From: Viola odorata
Lineage: Eukaryota; Streptophyta; Magnoliopsida; Malpighiales; Violaceae
Reading direction: 5' to 3'
Assembly (NCBI GenBank): GCA_963691705.1
Contig: OY829539.1
Span: 5,396,501-5,460,500 of the forward strand
Length of the DNA: 64,000 nucleotides
A model generated the notes under the pieces. It made no database searches. It had not been told where the DNA came from and worked only from the letters and a program-made list of their open reading frames with translations. The translations under genes and the position numbers were made by a program. Positions 1 through 9,498 of this stretch are shown here, in pieces. How positions within the stretch are numbered: position 1 is the first letter of the stretch; each line of letters starts with the position of its first letter.

Positions 1-344
1 AAATGTTAGATTTAATACATCTATTGGGCATGATCACTAAAGTAGGACTTTTTATTTTTCCAAGCATGATTTAAACACCTCGTTTATCCGGTAACCTTTT
101 TAGGATGTGACTCGGGTGCCTAACACCTTCTCGAGTCCATAATATGACCCCGAATCGCTGTTCTCGGGTTCAGACCCATCTTGCCTTAGCTTTTTTATTT
201 TTACGCCATGACTTTAGGTTCCCTAAACCTAGAAACAAATTAGGGTGGCGACTTCATTGCATTATGTGTGATGATTCCGCTTTCGTCTCACATCTCGTCC
301 CAAATCTCGTGTCGCTCAATAAATTCCAAAAAGGGGGTGCGACA
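1..344 (+). mobile_element. 3' end of the 5' LTR of a degenerate Ogre-type element (Ogre-Z)
   Basis: The stretch aligns by eye to the last part of the Ogre-B LTRs (about 20010-20284 and 34310-34578), sharing a GACTCGGGTG...CGAGTC hairpin region, the CCCTAAACCTAGAAA block and the TGGCGACTTCATTG motif. It ends in GCGACA, three bases before a primer-binding site, as in Ogre-B. The LTR start lies outside the window, so total LTR length is unknown. Confidence 0.85.
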
Positions 345-347
345 GTG

Positions 348-366
348 TGGCGACTTCACTGGGGAC
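348..366 (+). other. Primer-binding site of Ogre-Z
   Basis: TGGCGACTTCACTGGGGAC follows the LTR end by three bases and is identical to the site of Ogre-B at 20288-20306. It starts with TGG, the complement of a tRNA CCA end. It is close to the complement of plant tRNA-Arg 3' ends, the primer described for Ogre elements; the tRNA identity is from memory of the family. Confidence 0.85.
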
Positions 367-1620
367 TAATAAGGTCAAAGCCGGATATTTTTTAGGTGTT
401 TTTTTTTTTCACATGATTTTTGTACATGACTACTTGTTTTTCATGTATTCTTGTATTATCACATGATTTTTTATGCATGATTATTGTTTTTATTTGTTAA
501 TAAATTGCTCACATGATTCGTTGTTATTCGCTTTAATAAATTGTCATTGCATACGCATATCCATGCATAACCCCTATCGCCGGGCATCACCAAATAGGAT
601 TAGGTCGGTAGTAGTGAAGTCCTGGAGCCCAAGCTCTAGTAAGCTTTCACGAACCCATACTCGGACTTGAACCCCTAAATGGGTTGAGCACCCCGGATCC
701 TTTTATGATTCGGTAAATGCTCTCGTATCCATTTGCTGAGGGACCACTTCCATGGTATCATCCGGGAGCCTTCCAGCCAGAATAGAAATAGTTGATGTCA
801 CCCCAGCATATGCATCATATTGAAATGCGTATATTGCGACTTTGTTTCACTTTTTCCACTGATTTCTCATTTTTTTCCATTTACAACTAATTTCTCAAAT
901 TTCCACAAATAATTTCTCAAATTTTTCACAAATGATTTCTCAAAATTTTCACATTTTACAACTAATTTCGCAATATTTATGAATTCTTTCCGCAACTTTT
1001 CCAGATTGGAAATCTTTTTCTGCAAAGTTTTCACGTTGGTAAATTTTTCCGTAAATTTGTCACAATTTCTCTATATTTGCGAATCTTTTTGCAATGTCTC
1101 CATGTTTGCGAATTTTTCACAATTTCTCGATATCTATAAATTTTTCAGCAATCTTCTTTGTTTGATCATCCAATCTTTTTCCGCAATTCTTTCACAAGTG
1201 CAAAATCTTTTCCTCCATTTTTTCATGGTTACAAAACTTTCACAAATTTTTCCATATATGCAAAATTCTCCACAGCTTTTCGATATCTAATTTTTCCGCA
1301 AAATTTCCACATTAATAAATTTTTCCGCAAAATTTTCACGTGTGCAATTTTTCCGCAAAATTGGTGTAACTTTTTCCTATGTGTGTTAATTTCCCGCAAT
1401 TTTGCATTTGTAAATTCTTTCGCAATTTTTCCATGTTTATAATTTTGTCTCAATTATTTTTGTAATTCTCTATGATTGTGATTTTTTTATGATGCCTACT
1501 TTATTGTTGTTATTACCTTTCTCTTTCTCTCGCAGCATGGAGACCTCGGGATATCATTTCACATACATATCACGACTGAGACTCATGACTATTTCCTTTC
1601 ATTTGTTTTCAAGGTTAAGA
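367..1620 (+). other. Ogre-Z leader with a conserved block and imperfect repeats; ORF1 absent
   Basis: Positions about 565-818 are clearly similar to the Ogre-B leader at 20407-20660, although neither is coding. From about 840 to 1480 the sequence is an AT-rich series of imperfect repeats of 35 to 45 bases built on TTTTTCCGCAA and TTTCACAA. An ORF1 homologue is expected between this leader and gag in an Ogre, but none is present, so it has been deleted or this family never carried it. Confidence 0.7.
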
Positions 1621-2776
1621 ATGGCTCCCAGAAATCAAGCTATTAAATTTCAAATACGGCAAATGACCGAAAAGGTTCAGGCATTGGAAGCAAGGATGGA
1701 AAAGCTGGAGGAATAGATTCGGCCAATACGGAAAGGGCCACACTGGCTGGGGAAAAACAAAAGGAGAAAGTATTTACCTCTTTGTCTAGTGCTTCAAACT
1801 CATCGATGTCCCAACCAGCACCTGTTGCTCAAGGGTCGTGGCAAGACCCTGTCAATAATCCTGCACTCACTTCAGGCGCTATAATTAGACAAAGTACAAA
1901 CGCTCCGAGTAGCGCGCATCTTGATCCTTCTCTGGCTGAACCCCCTCTCGATCTTGGTAAAAAAGGGACCCACTTAGAATTCCAGTATTTTTACCCATCT
2001 CGGGGCAGTTCCATTCAACTCATAAGGCGTGAACCTCCAAAAGTACAGCTTCCTGGGGGGCATCAGATTCAGCCGCATGGTAGCCCTTCTGATATGGTGG
2101 TCGAACAAAGAACCGAGTTAGAAGCGATTGATGGTTCTGCAACAAAAATAACACCTCAAAGCGTGCCCCCTGGAAAGGAATACGTTAGCTACAAACGACC
2201 TCCTCCCCTGCAAACACCGCAACCCGTACGACATAGACGGTATAGCTCGCCAAAACAACTAAGAAGCCAGAACAACTTCTAGAACCATGGACCAATGTCG
2301 CCCCTCCCCCTTCCTGCAGGGGAAATCTACAAGCATCTCCTCGCGGCGGGGAAAATTGTACCCATCCCAACCCAACCTGCACAACATCCTTACCCGACTG
2401 CATGGGTACCATGCCGGAGCCCTAAGTCACACTCTAGAAGACTGCATGGCCTTTAAAGTAAAGGTTGAGCACCTAATCAACTACGGTTGGATCTCTTTTG
2501 AAGGTCTAGCCAAAAGACCTCACGCAATCACCGACCCTCTTCCAATACAGGCCATAGGGAGTGGAGGAGAGAATGTTACTTCGAGGGAAGAGGCCCTTGA
2601 CTCCTTAATATCAAGATTTTCTGAAGAAGAGCTCTCCATTGCACTAATTAGAGGTGGTTATGTGCAGCACTCTGAAGGCATCAATCAAATCCCTCCCGCT
2701 AACGGTGCGTCATCAGACTCGGCCCTCCGTACTTGCAAGCCTGGGGAGGAAGGATCGACTCAGGGCTTATGAGGAA
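1621..2776 (+). pseudogene. Ogre-Z gag-pro remnant, gag core and protease deleted
   Basis: Translation begins MAPRNQAIKF at 1621, with a predicted coiled coil, and stops at TAG 1714. Later frames (1782-2282 and 2287-2772) match the Gag of Ogre-B: the proline-rich linker, the GEIYKHLLAAG stretch, a CCHC-like HAGALSHTLEDC motif and the YGWISFEGLAK stretch. The capsid-like core (about 24000-24530 in Ogre-B), the protease and the G-patch are all missing. Several frameshifts remain. The gene cannot give a functional Gag-Pro. Confidence 0.8.
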
Positions 2777-2828
2777 GTTTCAGGGGTTTGAGTACAACTG
2801 GATAACTACCATGCTTCCGTAACAGTCT

Positions 2829-2988
2829 GTAATACATATGCATGTTTTTGTTGATTTTTTTTTCTAAAAAGAGAGCGTTGCAAAAACTCTTTTGTAGGAA
2901 CTCGAGTTCCTTTTTGTCAAAATGTAAATATCTGCGGTTTCCTTTGTTATTTTCAAACGGCTTTTACTTTTTCACTATTTATTTTCAG
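2829..2988 (+). other. Remnant of the Ogre pro-pol intron
   Basis: The segment lies between the gag-pro remnant and the RT remnant, starts with GTAATA and ends in TTTATTTTCAG. It matches the position and the acceptor of the Ogre-B intron (26967-27122). Length is 160 bases against 156 in Ogre-B. An intron here, joining pro to RT, is a published hallmark of Ogre elements. The donor choice is by alignment and could be off by several bases. Confidence 0.55.
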
Positions 2989-3650
2989 AGTAAATGTTAA
3001 GTTTGTTTGTCTTGAAAAAACCCTTTGTCTTTTCGGGTGAGAGGATCGCCACAGAGACTGAAGACGAGGTTGAGTTCCCATACGAGTTAGCTCGTCTAGT
3101 GGAGAATTTAGAGGAAGTGATAGTCCCCCATCAGGAAGAGTTGGAAGAGATATTAGGGGCAAGCAGTGAAAATCAGAAAATGGTCAAGATTGGGACAACC
3201 TTAAATTCTCTTCGAAGAGATAGGTTAATCACCCTCCCTACGAAGTATGTAGCCACCGAGACTGAAGATGAGGTTGAGTTCCCATACGGGTTAGCTCGTC
3301 TAGTAGAGAATTCAGAGGAAGTGATAGTCCCCCGTCAGGAAGAGTTGGAAGAGATATTGGGGGCAAGCAGTGAAAATCAGAAAATGGTCAAGATTGGGAC
3401 AACCTTAAATTCTCTTCGAAGAGACAGGTTAATCACCCTCCCTACAAAGTATGCAGAGGTGATCGCTTGGTCGTACAAAGACACGTCGGACCTCGATCCC
3501 GGTATAGTTGAGCATCGCATCCCATTGAAACCCGAGTTCAAGCCGGTAAAGCAGAAACTCCGAAGGATGCATCCCGACACTCTTGTAAAGATCAAAGAGA
3601 AAGTCGCAGAGCAGCTACATGCAGATTTCCTAAGATTTGCTGAATAACCA
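2989..3650 (+). pseudogene. Ogre-Z pol, N-terminal reverse transcriptase remnant
   Basis: The open frame 2994-3647 matches the first part of Ogre-B ORF3: the FPYELARLVEN stretch, a HQEELEEI motif, the VEHRIPLK..KPVKQKLRRMHPD motif and the beginning of RT. It then stops at TAA. The RT palm with YVDD and the conventional RNase H, about 1.2 kb in Ogre-B, are deleted, and the sequence jumps into the aRNH region. A 204-base in-frame duplication lies within it. Confidence 0.85.
3048..3455 (+). repeat. 204-base in-frame tandem duplication in Ogre-Z pol
   Basis: Units 3048-3251 and 3252-3455 are near-identical and keep the frame (68 codons each). About nine single-base differences are visible, for example GAGTTAG against GGGTTAG. 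The duplicated peptide runs from the TETEDEVEFPY motif through the GTTLNSLRRDRL motif. Ogre-B has a single copy. Confidence 0.9.
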
Positions 3651-3689
3651 TAATAGGTCGCTAATATTGTGCATAGACCGCTGTTGTCT

Positions 3690-3980
3690 TAGGCCCGATG
3701 GTCATCAATTCCCCATAGCATGCAAATTAAACTTCCCGTGCACAAACCACATCGCCAAGTATGAGGCATGTGTTAGTGGGCTAATGACTGTGATTGATTG
3801 AAAGTCTTCGGGTACTCAGCCCTCGAGCCCAAGATTTGCGGCAGACCAGGGATTCAAAGCTAACACCTTATCAAAGGAGTTTGATGAAACCAAGTTCGAT
3901 CGTATCGAATGAGAGAAGAATTGTTTCATAGAAGCATTATCCACTCTGGTTTCCATGTTCAAATTGGAATGCTGAATAAT
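3690..3980 (+). pseudogene. Ogre-Z aRNH (second RNase H) remnant
   Basis: Translated pieces resemble the aRNH of Ogre-B: a PDGHQFPIACKLNFPCTN-like stretch, a KYEACVSGLM stretch, then an EFDETKFDRIE stretch and an ALSTLVSMFKLEC end. Stops and small deletions break it, and the middle is partly lost. An extra archaeal-type RNase H between pol RNase H and integrase marks the Tat lineage. Confidence 0.75.
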
Positions 3981-4139
3981 ACTTCAGCCACTGAACGTAG
4001 GAGTGAGGGAGACGCCAACATGTTGCGCTCCCTTAGAAGATGAGCCTAATGAGAAGCCATGGTCCCATGATCTGGTGTGCTCTATCAAACATCGGGAATA
4101 CCCACTAGGGGGCAAGCTAGAGTACCAAGAAGACTCTTC

Positions 4140-5215
4140 AGCGTCTGGTTTTAGACTTCTACCTTGATGGTGAGGTTTTATACAAGAAAAGGGTGGATAG
4201 AGCCTTACTTGATGTGTCACTATCTACGAAGCCAAGAAAATCATAGCAGAAATCCATGATGGAGTTTTGATGGCAAGTCAAACCATGAGACGAGGCTATT
4301 TTTGGTTCACTATCAAATGAGATTGCATTGACTACTTCAGGAGATGCCACAAATGCCAAATTTGCGCTGATCATTTTAACGCCCCTCTAACTCCTCTTTT
4401 CAACTTGACCCTTCGCAATATAGGGAATTGACATCATTAGCCAAATTCATCTGAAAGCTTCTAACAGTCATCGCTTTGTCCTTATCGCGATTGATTATTT
4501 TACCAAATGGGTGGAAGCTGCCTCCTACTCAAACATTAGTGCTAAGTCGACTGTGTGGTTCACTTAAAAGAATATCATATGTCGTTATGGGTCCCTGAGG
4601 CAATCATCACAGATAACGACACTAATTTTAATGGGAAGCTGTTCAACGATCTCTGCTAGTGGTGGAAAATAAAGCATCAAAACTCTTCACCATACCGTCC
4701 ATAGATGAATGGCGTCGTTGAGGCCGCCAATAAAGACTTGAAGAAGATCATCCAAAAAATGGTCATCATTTACAAGGATTGGCATGACATACTCTACACG
4801 CTTATTGGATTGCGATTCGTACCTCTACAAGAGCAACCCCTTATTCCCTGGTTTACGGTAGGGAAGCAGTGTTTCCTCTCGAGGTGGAAATTCCTTCTCT
4901 TTGAGACTTGTCAGAATCTGAAGTAGAAGAATCAGATTGGGCCCGAATCAAATATGAACATCTGAATCTCATCTCAGAGAAATGATTGGCTGCCATACGA
5001 GGATGACTAATGCCTACAACAAGAAAGTGCATCGCGAGTTCAAAGTTGGGAAGATTCTCCCTCGCCAGGAGGAAGGTCAAGGGAAATGTGCCTCATGGTA
5101 TATATGTAGTCAAGAACGCATTCTTAGGAGGTGCTCTAACACTCACCAACATGGACGGGGACGACTCACTGAGACCAGTGAACGCTGATGCTGTCGAGAT
5201 GTACCCTCGCTTTAA
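4140..5215 (+). pseudogene. Ogre-Z integrase remnant
   Basis: The stretch aligns along its whole length with Ogre-B 29400-30561. Recognisable parts are the zinc-binding region near 4320-4370, the core near 4430-4760 (IDYFTKWVEA, TDNDTNFNGK, NGVVEAANKDLKKII) and the C-terminal region ending near 5205. Numerous stops and frameshifts interrupt it, and at the second catalytic position the usual TDNG reads TDND. It is inactive. Confidence 0.85.
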
Positions 5216-6398
5216 AAAAAAATGCATTTCTCTTTTTGTCTTATTCTTTGAAATGACGAAAGAAAACGCGGTACCAACAAATTCTGGAAAACTGTTTGAG
5301 TCCTACAAACTGCGTATAAACTAATATCACTAACCAATGCTAGTTTTGCAGGGATAGAATGTTTTGATCGTTCATCATGACGAACTCCTTACACTCACAT
5401 TTTCCCAGCAGGAAAGCCAATCAACATACTTAATGCGGTCTTGTTATGAGATATAGTGATGTTCTCGACCTACATGATTTCTGATTGCAAATTCAAAACT
5501 TGACCATGATCAAAGTTTTCATGTTTTGAATTTGATCGTCATAGACAAGATCTCTCCGTGTACATGCACAACGGTCACACGGTGAAGATCAATCTTCCAA
5601 TTGGTGAGCCAGTATGCATGGATGTTGATGGGATTGCATTCACTTACTTTAATCCGCAATCCCGTGCTACAAAAGCTGAAACATTGGAGCCTGCCCACAA
5701 AGAATCACTAAGCTAGATTCCCCCAGGGCACCTCAAACCTCTAGCAGACCAAGGATTCCCTTCCATCACTCAAGATGATGTTCAAGTCATACTTCTTGAA
5801 CAACCCAGATCATCGGCAAATTGGTTATCCCCAGCATGGAAGATGCCTCATCGCCAAGAGCGGTAACAGAGCGAATCGGGAAAGATTTCAAAATGGTTCT
5901 TTATTCGTTACGATGAGCTGGGTTCTTTGCAGAACACCTTATAGTTGCAAACAACCAGTCTCAAGGTTCATTCTGAGCTCATCTTCCCTTGGCAATCTGA
6001 CTAAGTCCAAGAGCAATTTAGTGATTTTAAGGTTGGATCCACATGAAGAGATCGCACATCCACTTCCCAGCAAAGAGCTATTGCCCGGTCATGTTTGCAG
6101 CAACACTATCATCCAATTTGAGTACGAATGATACCGGATCAGAATCATACAGCCAAGTCACCGCTGATGAACCTGTCAAATCGTTAGCTGCTTGCTGCAC
6201 ACATCCAGAGAAGTTCACTTTTCTTCTCAGCCTTTTTACTTTTAGCCATCATACGATCATTTTGCATTCATTCCCATATTGGGGGCAACATTTTAAATTG
6301 TTCATTAAAATTTTGTGAGTGGTCATGTCCTCACATTTTGTCTGTAAAATCAATAAGAGTTGTAACTTTATAAACTGTGAATAAAATTCTTTGAATAA
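5216..6398 (+). other. Ogre-Z 3' region, noncoding
   Basis: No convincing gene. The sequence follows the integrase remnant and is interrupted by Tat-A at 6399. Apart from short chance open frames I see no domain, and no strong tandem repeat. The likely continuation is at 35687, on the other side of Tat-A. Confidence 0.5.
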
Positions 6399-6925
6399 TG
6401 ATAAGATTCAATGTCAATCTTGTGAGATTCTGCGTCGTGTGCGATCAGAACGGTGGTGAATGGCGGCGAGTGTACCTGCAAAGCGCCAGAGGGGGAGCTC
6501 CGGCGTAGACACTCTGATGCTTAAGTTAGTTCGGGTTTTAAGAGTAGTAGAGGTTTCTCTAGGTGAGCTTGACCTTACCCTGATTGTGAAAAATGGTGGG
6601 GTATTTATAGATCTGGACAGCGATACCTGGCGATATCAAAGAGGGCGCCGTTTGATGATGACGTCACAGGCGATATCAGTGGATGACGTCACGGGCGATG
6701 TCTGATGGGGCTGCCGGGAGCGATAACCTTGTGGGTTCCTAGGATGGGATGACGCCGTGCGTATAGAATAGCGTGAGTCCCCCCCCCCCGCTGAAGTCGA
6801 CCATCCTAGGAATCCTTCCCTGATCCTTAGGCGATACAGGGATATCCTTATGGAGCTCAGGGGGATCCGTTCCGATAAGAACCGTTTGTGCAGTAGGACC
6901 ATTAGGACTATCTCGATTGTTATCA
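6399..6925 (-). repeat. 3' LTR of Tat-A
   Basis: 527 bases, almost identical to 35156-35681. On the minus strand it has two TGACGTCA palindromes (6684-6691, 6659-6666), a TATAAATA box (6602-6609) and a C/G-rich hairpin (6484-6505) before the LTR end. A run of 11 C lies near 6779-6789. Both TATA and hairpin are shared by the LTRs of Tat-C and Tat-E. Confidence 0.95.
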
Positions 6926-7827
6926 TAAGCCCAACTGAAAACGAGCCCGAGTGTTTACCAAGGGCTGTCCATGTCTGTCATCTTGAATGAAGGTTTTTGT
7001 CGCGAGGTGATAAGTTCGTAGGGTCTCCAAGCTTCTTGGATTATTCAACGTTGATAAGACTCAAGTGATGAGCTGGAGACTGAGCCTGAGGATACTGGGC
7101 AAGCTGACTCCGACTTTCGTTCTTATCTAAAGATCCGTCCCAGAGGGATGCCCCTATCACCCATGCAGTTGCGAGGTCATCACTCTCCGCCTGGCGGTAT
7201 TACTCTGATTGGCCCCTCGGGGGGGGGTTTAAGAAGCCTCAGCTTATTCGAGTTGTGAAAGAGCTGCTGTCGGGTCACCGATAATATTGTCCAGGATATT
7301 CGACCAAGTCATACCGGGGACTGGCATATATTCCAGGTCCATTGTCCTTCCAAGTGTTCTGCAAACATAGGAAGGAGATATATTTGTATATAAAGGTTAG
7401 TAAACTTTTGTACTTACAGAGGTTTGAGGTCAATACGAGCCCAATCTTTCATTTACGCTCAAGGAAATAGTGGTATCAACGCGGCTTTACGCCATCAGCT
7501 GCCTATGATTAGCGCGGCTTTATACCACCAGATGCCTGCGATGCCAGCGCGGTTTTACACATCTAGGGCTACCTGCGACATCAACGCGGCCTTACACTGT
7601 GGATACCGGTAGCCATATGGCCTTTACGTGATGGCCACCCATGATACCGTGTCTTTCGGCGTTTTTCCGGACCTTGTCTCGCATTCCTGCCGATATCTGT
7701 ATTGCGGACAGTATACGAACATTGCCCTTTCCTTCCGCTTTGGGCTCATCAGCCCTTGCGGTTATCGGGTCGGCTCGTCTTTTGAGGACCCCATTGTCCT
7801 TTCCTCCGAAACCTCCCTCTTGGAGCC
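6926..7827 (-). other. Tat-A spacer between polypurine tract and antisense genes, with short repeats
   Basis: Immediately inside the LTR the minus strand reads TTTTCAGTTGGGCTTA, the expected place of the polypurine tract though not strongly purine-rich. Between about 7465 and 7605 there are four imperfect copies of a unit of about 40 bases containing GCGCGGCTTTAC or AACGCGG. Open frames here are short and unsupported. The remainder shows nothing I can name. Confidence 0.5.
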
Positions 7828-7834
7828 TATAAAT
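7828..7834 (+). promoter_or_regulatory. TATA box of antisense unit a
   Basis: TATAAAT lies 56 bases (first base to first base) upstream of the ATG at 7884 and faces opposite to the pol genes of Tat-A. Together with the downstream ORF and an AATAAA at 8124-8129 it frames a small transcription unit. This is sequence inference only. Confidence 0.55.
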
Positions 7835-7883
7835 CAGGGAGTTTTTTCCACCCACGTTCTCCTCATCTTTTCCAACACGCATC

Positions 7884-8051
7884 ATGGATCATCTGACCAA
7901 GAATTTCCTTCTTTCCAAGGGCCATTCTCTCAAGAACCTTAATGATGGTGACGTCGGATTCCTGGAGAACATGCTGGTCAAGGCTTCTGAGGACATGGAT
8001 TCCCTGAGGGACCTTCCCGAAGTGCCTGAGGACGCTGGCTCTGATGCCTGA
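7884..8051 (+). CDS. Antisense ORF-a of Tat-A, small acidic protein of 55 residues, unknown function
   Basis: The frame begins MDHLTKNFLLSKGHSLKN and ends with the acidic tail LPEVPEDAGSDA before a TGA at 8049. I recognise no domain, signal peptide or membrane segment. It runs antisense to Tat-A between pol and the 3' LTR. It is framed by a TATA box (7828) and a polyadenylation signal (8124-8129). No stop or frameshift is seen. It may be a real extra ORF of this retrotransposon family, but its short length means chance cannot be excluded. Confidence 0.4.
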   Translation: MDHLTKNFLLSKGHSLKNLNDGDVGFLENMLVKASEDMDSLRDLPEVPEDAGSDA

Positions 8052-8447
8052 TAGCGGTGGCTCCCTTTGTACCCTTTTCTTTTCCCTCTTGTTCATGTAC
8101 CTTCCGGCCATTAGGCCATAATGAATAAACAGTTCTTATCATGTCGTCTTGCGGTTGTTCTTCTTCTTCTCTTTTATTGCTCTCTTTGTCATTTTTCAAT
8201 GAAGATATTCTCAGCCCAACTGAAAACGGTTCAGCCACTGGGTTCTTATTATTTGGCTACTCTGCATTAAATCCAAGCCGCTGTTGCCCTGGCAACTGAT
8301 TGGGCAAATTTGCGGTTTTCCTCGATCAGGGGAAAATCTCAACAGGCGTGACTGCAAATCCACTTTTGTACTTCAGGATGTACACGTGTCTTTTCTCAAG
8401 AGTCGGGTTGGAAGATTAAAAGATCCTTTTTTCCTCCGTTTCCTGGC

Positions 8448-8456
8448 TATTTAAAA
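8448..8456 (+). promoter_or_regulatory. TATA-like box of antisense unit b
   Basis: TATTTAAAA lies about 76 bases upstream of the ATG at 8524, followed by a pyrimidine-rich leader, as in many plant promoters. The unit closes with an AATAAA at 8985-8990. Confidence 0.5.
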
Positions 8457-8523
8457 GGGGATCTTCCTTCCTTCATTGTCATTTATCTTCTCGTCGTTTT
8501 TCTTTCCCACCAGTGTTAATCTC

Positions 8524-8934
8524 ATGGCCGATTCTCATTTCTTAGATACGTTTGCACGGGATTCTCCACCAACTCCCACGACCTCTCCTGATTCGGATGC
8601 TCCTCCTCCATCGCCCCCCTAGAGACCGCCCGTTCGCCGACGGTGCCGCAAGAAGCGGAGGAAGGAGGCTGCGAAGGCTTCTAAATCATTCTTTGATGCT
8701 CTGGCCACTTTTTCTTCGAAGGGGAAGGAAACATCCTGTCCCCCTCGCGAGTCACCGCAAGAGGCTCCTTCTGCCTGCTCGGCTGTGGGGATGATGCCGT
8801 CGCTTGTTGAGGAGAAGTCAGATCAGTCATCTGCTCTCGTGGGGGAGAAGGTTGAAGAACCTTTTCCTTTCGCTGGTGAGGATGAGGATGATGTGGTCTA
8901 CTGCTATGGCATCTCCTGGTCTGATGGGGAATAG
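8524..8934 (+). pseudogene. Antisense ORF-b of Tat-A, proline-rich and basic protein with an acidic tail, one in-frame TAG
   Basis: Translation starts MADSHFLDTFARDSPPTPTT. A TAG at 8620-8622 interrupts it, and the same frame continues to a TAG at 8932-8934, for 136 codons in total. After the stop comes a strongly basic stretch (RPPVRRRCRKKRRKEAAK, a plausible nuclear localisation signal), and the C-terminus is acidic (GEDEDDVVYCYG). No known domain is recognised. A TATA-like box (8448) and a polyadenylation signal (8985-8990) flank it. The long frame after a single stop suggests a recently broken gene; the basic stretch is visible, the function is not. Confidence 0.45.
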
Positions 8935-9324
8935 ATGGGCGTAGCGCGCCATTTTTTTGTAGATGTCGCATGGCTTTTTAAAATAATAAAGCTTTTATTT
9001 TCTTTCGTTCTTCCGCCGCTTTCCTTTTAATTAATGTCTTCTTGCTCTATCTCCTTTCTCGCGATATCATGCTTGTTTTTTCCAAGAGACGGTGCCCGCT
9101 TTTCAGAGCATTTAATGCTTGCCCTCCTTTCATAAGGAAATTCGCGATTGTACAGACACACGTGTCCATTTCTTCTGGCGCTACGAGCTAGCGTGCTTGA
9201 AAACTTTGCCTAGATCGAGGCGTTGTAGCGCTTTTCTAGGATTATACTCATTACCTAAGTCTATTCCTTGTACCGCTTCCACGCAACGACTGTGGCATCC
9301 GTCATTTCGTTTAATTATTAGGGT

Positions 9325-9331
9325 TATAAAA
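9325..9331 (+). promoter_or_regulatory. TATA box of antisense unit c
   Basis: TATAAAA lies 174 bases upstream of the ATG at 9499, followed by a T/C-rich leader. It is the third TATA box in a row on the strand opposite to Tat-A pol. Confidence 0.5.
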
Positions 9332-9498
9332 CCCAATATTTATTCTTTTCGTTTTCTTTTACCATCCTTTTTTCCCATATTTTCTTTCAGCCGTCTCGTT
9401 TTCTCCCCACTATCCAGGGCTCTTCGAAGTGCTTTTCTCTGAAGGTATTTTCTTTCTCCTCCATCCTCTTCTTCGTCTTTTAGCTTTTTAATTCTGCC

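Noticed and set aside
348..366. tRNA gene fragment
   Set aside because: The match to tRNA is only the 3' end and is complementary to it, directly after an LTR; it is a primer-binding site. The same holds for 20288-20306, 35136-35153, 37037-37054 and 62545-62562.
7592..8238. Minus-strand open frames overlapping antisense units of Tat-A (97, 82 and 86 residues)
   Set aside because: They have no domain, and the plus strand has a better supported small gene with TATA and polyadenylation signals.
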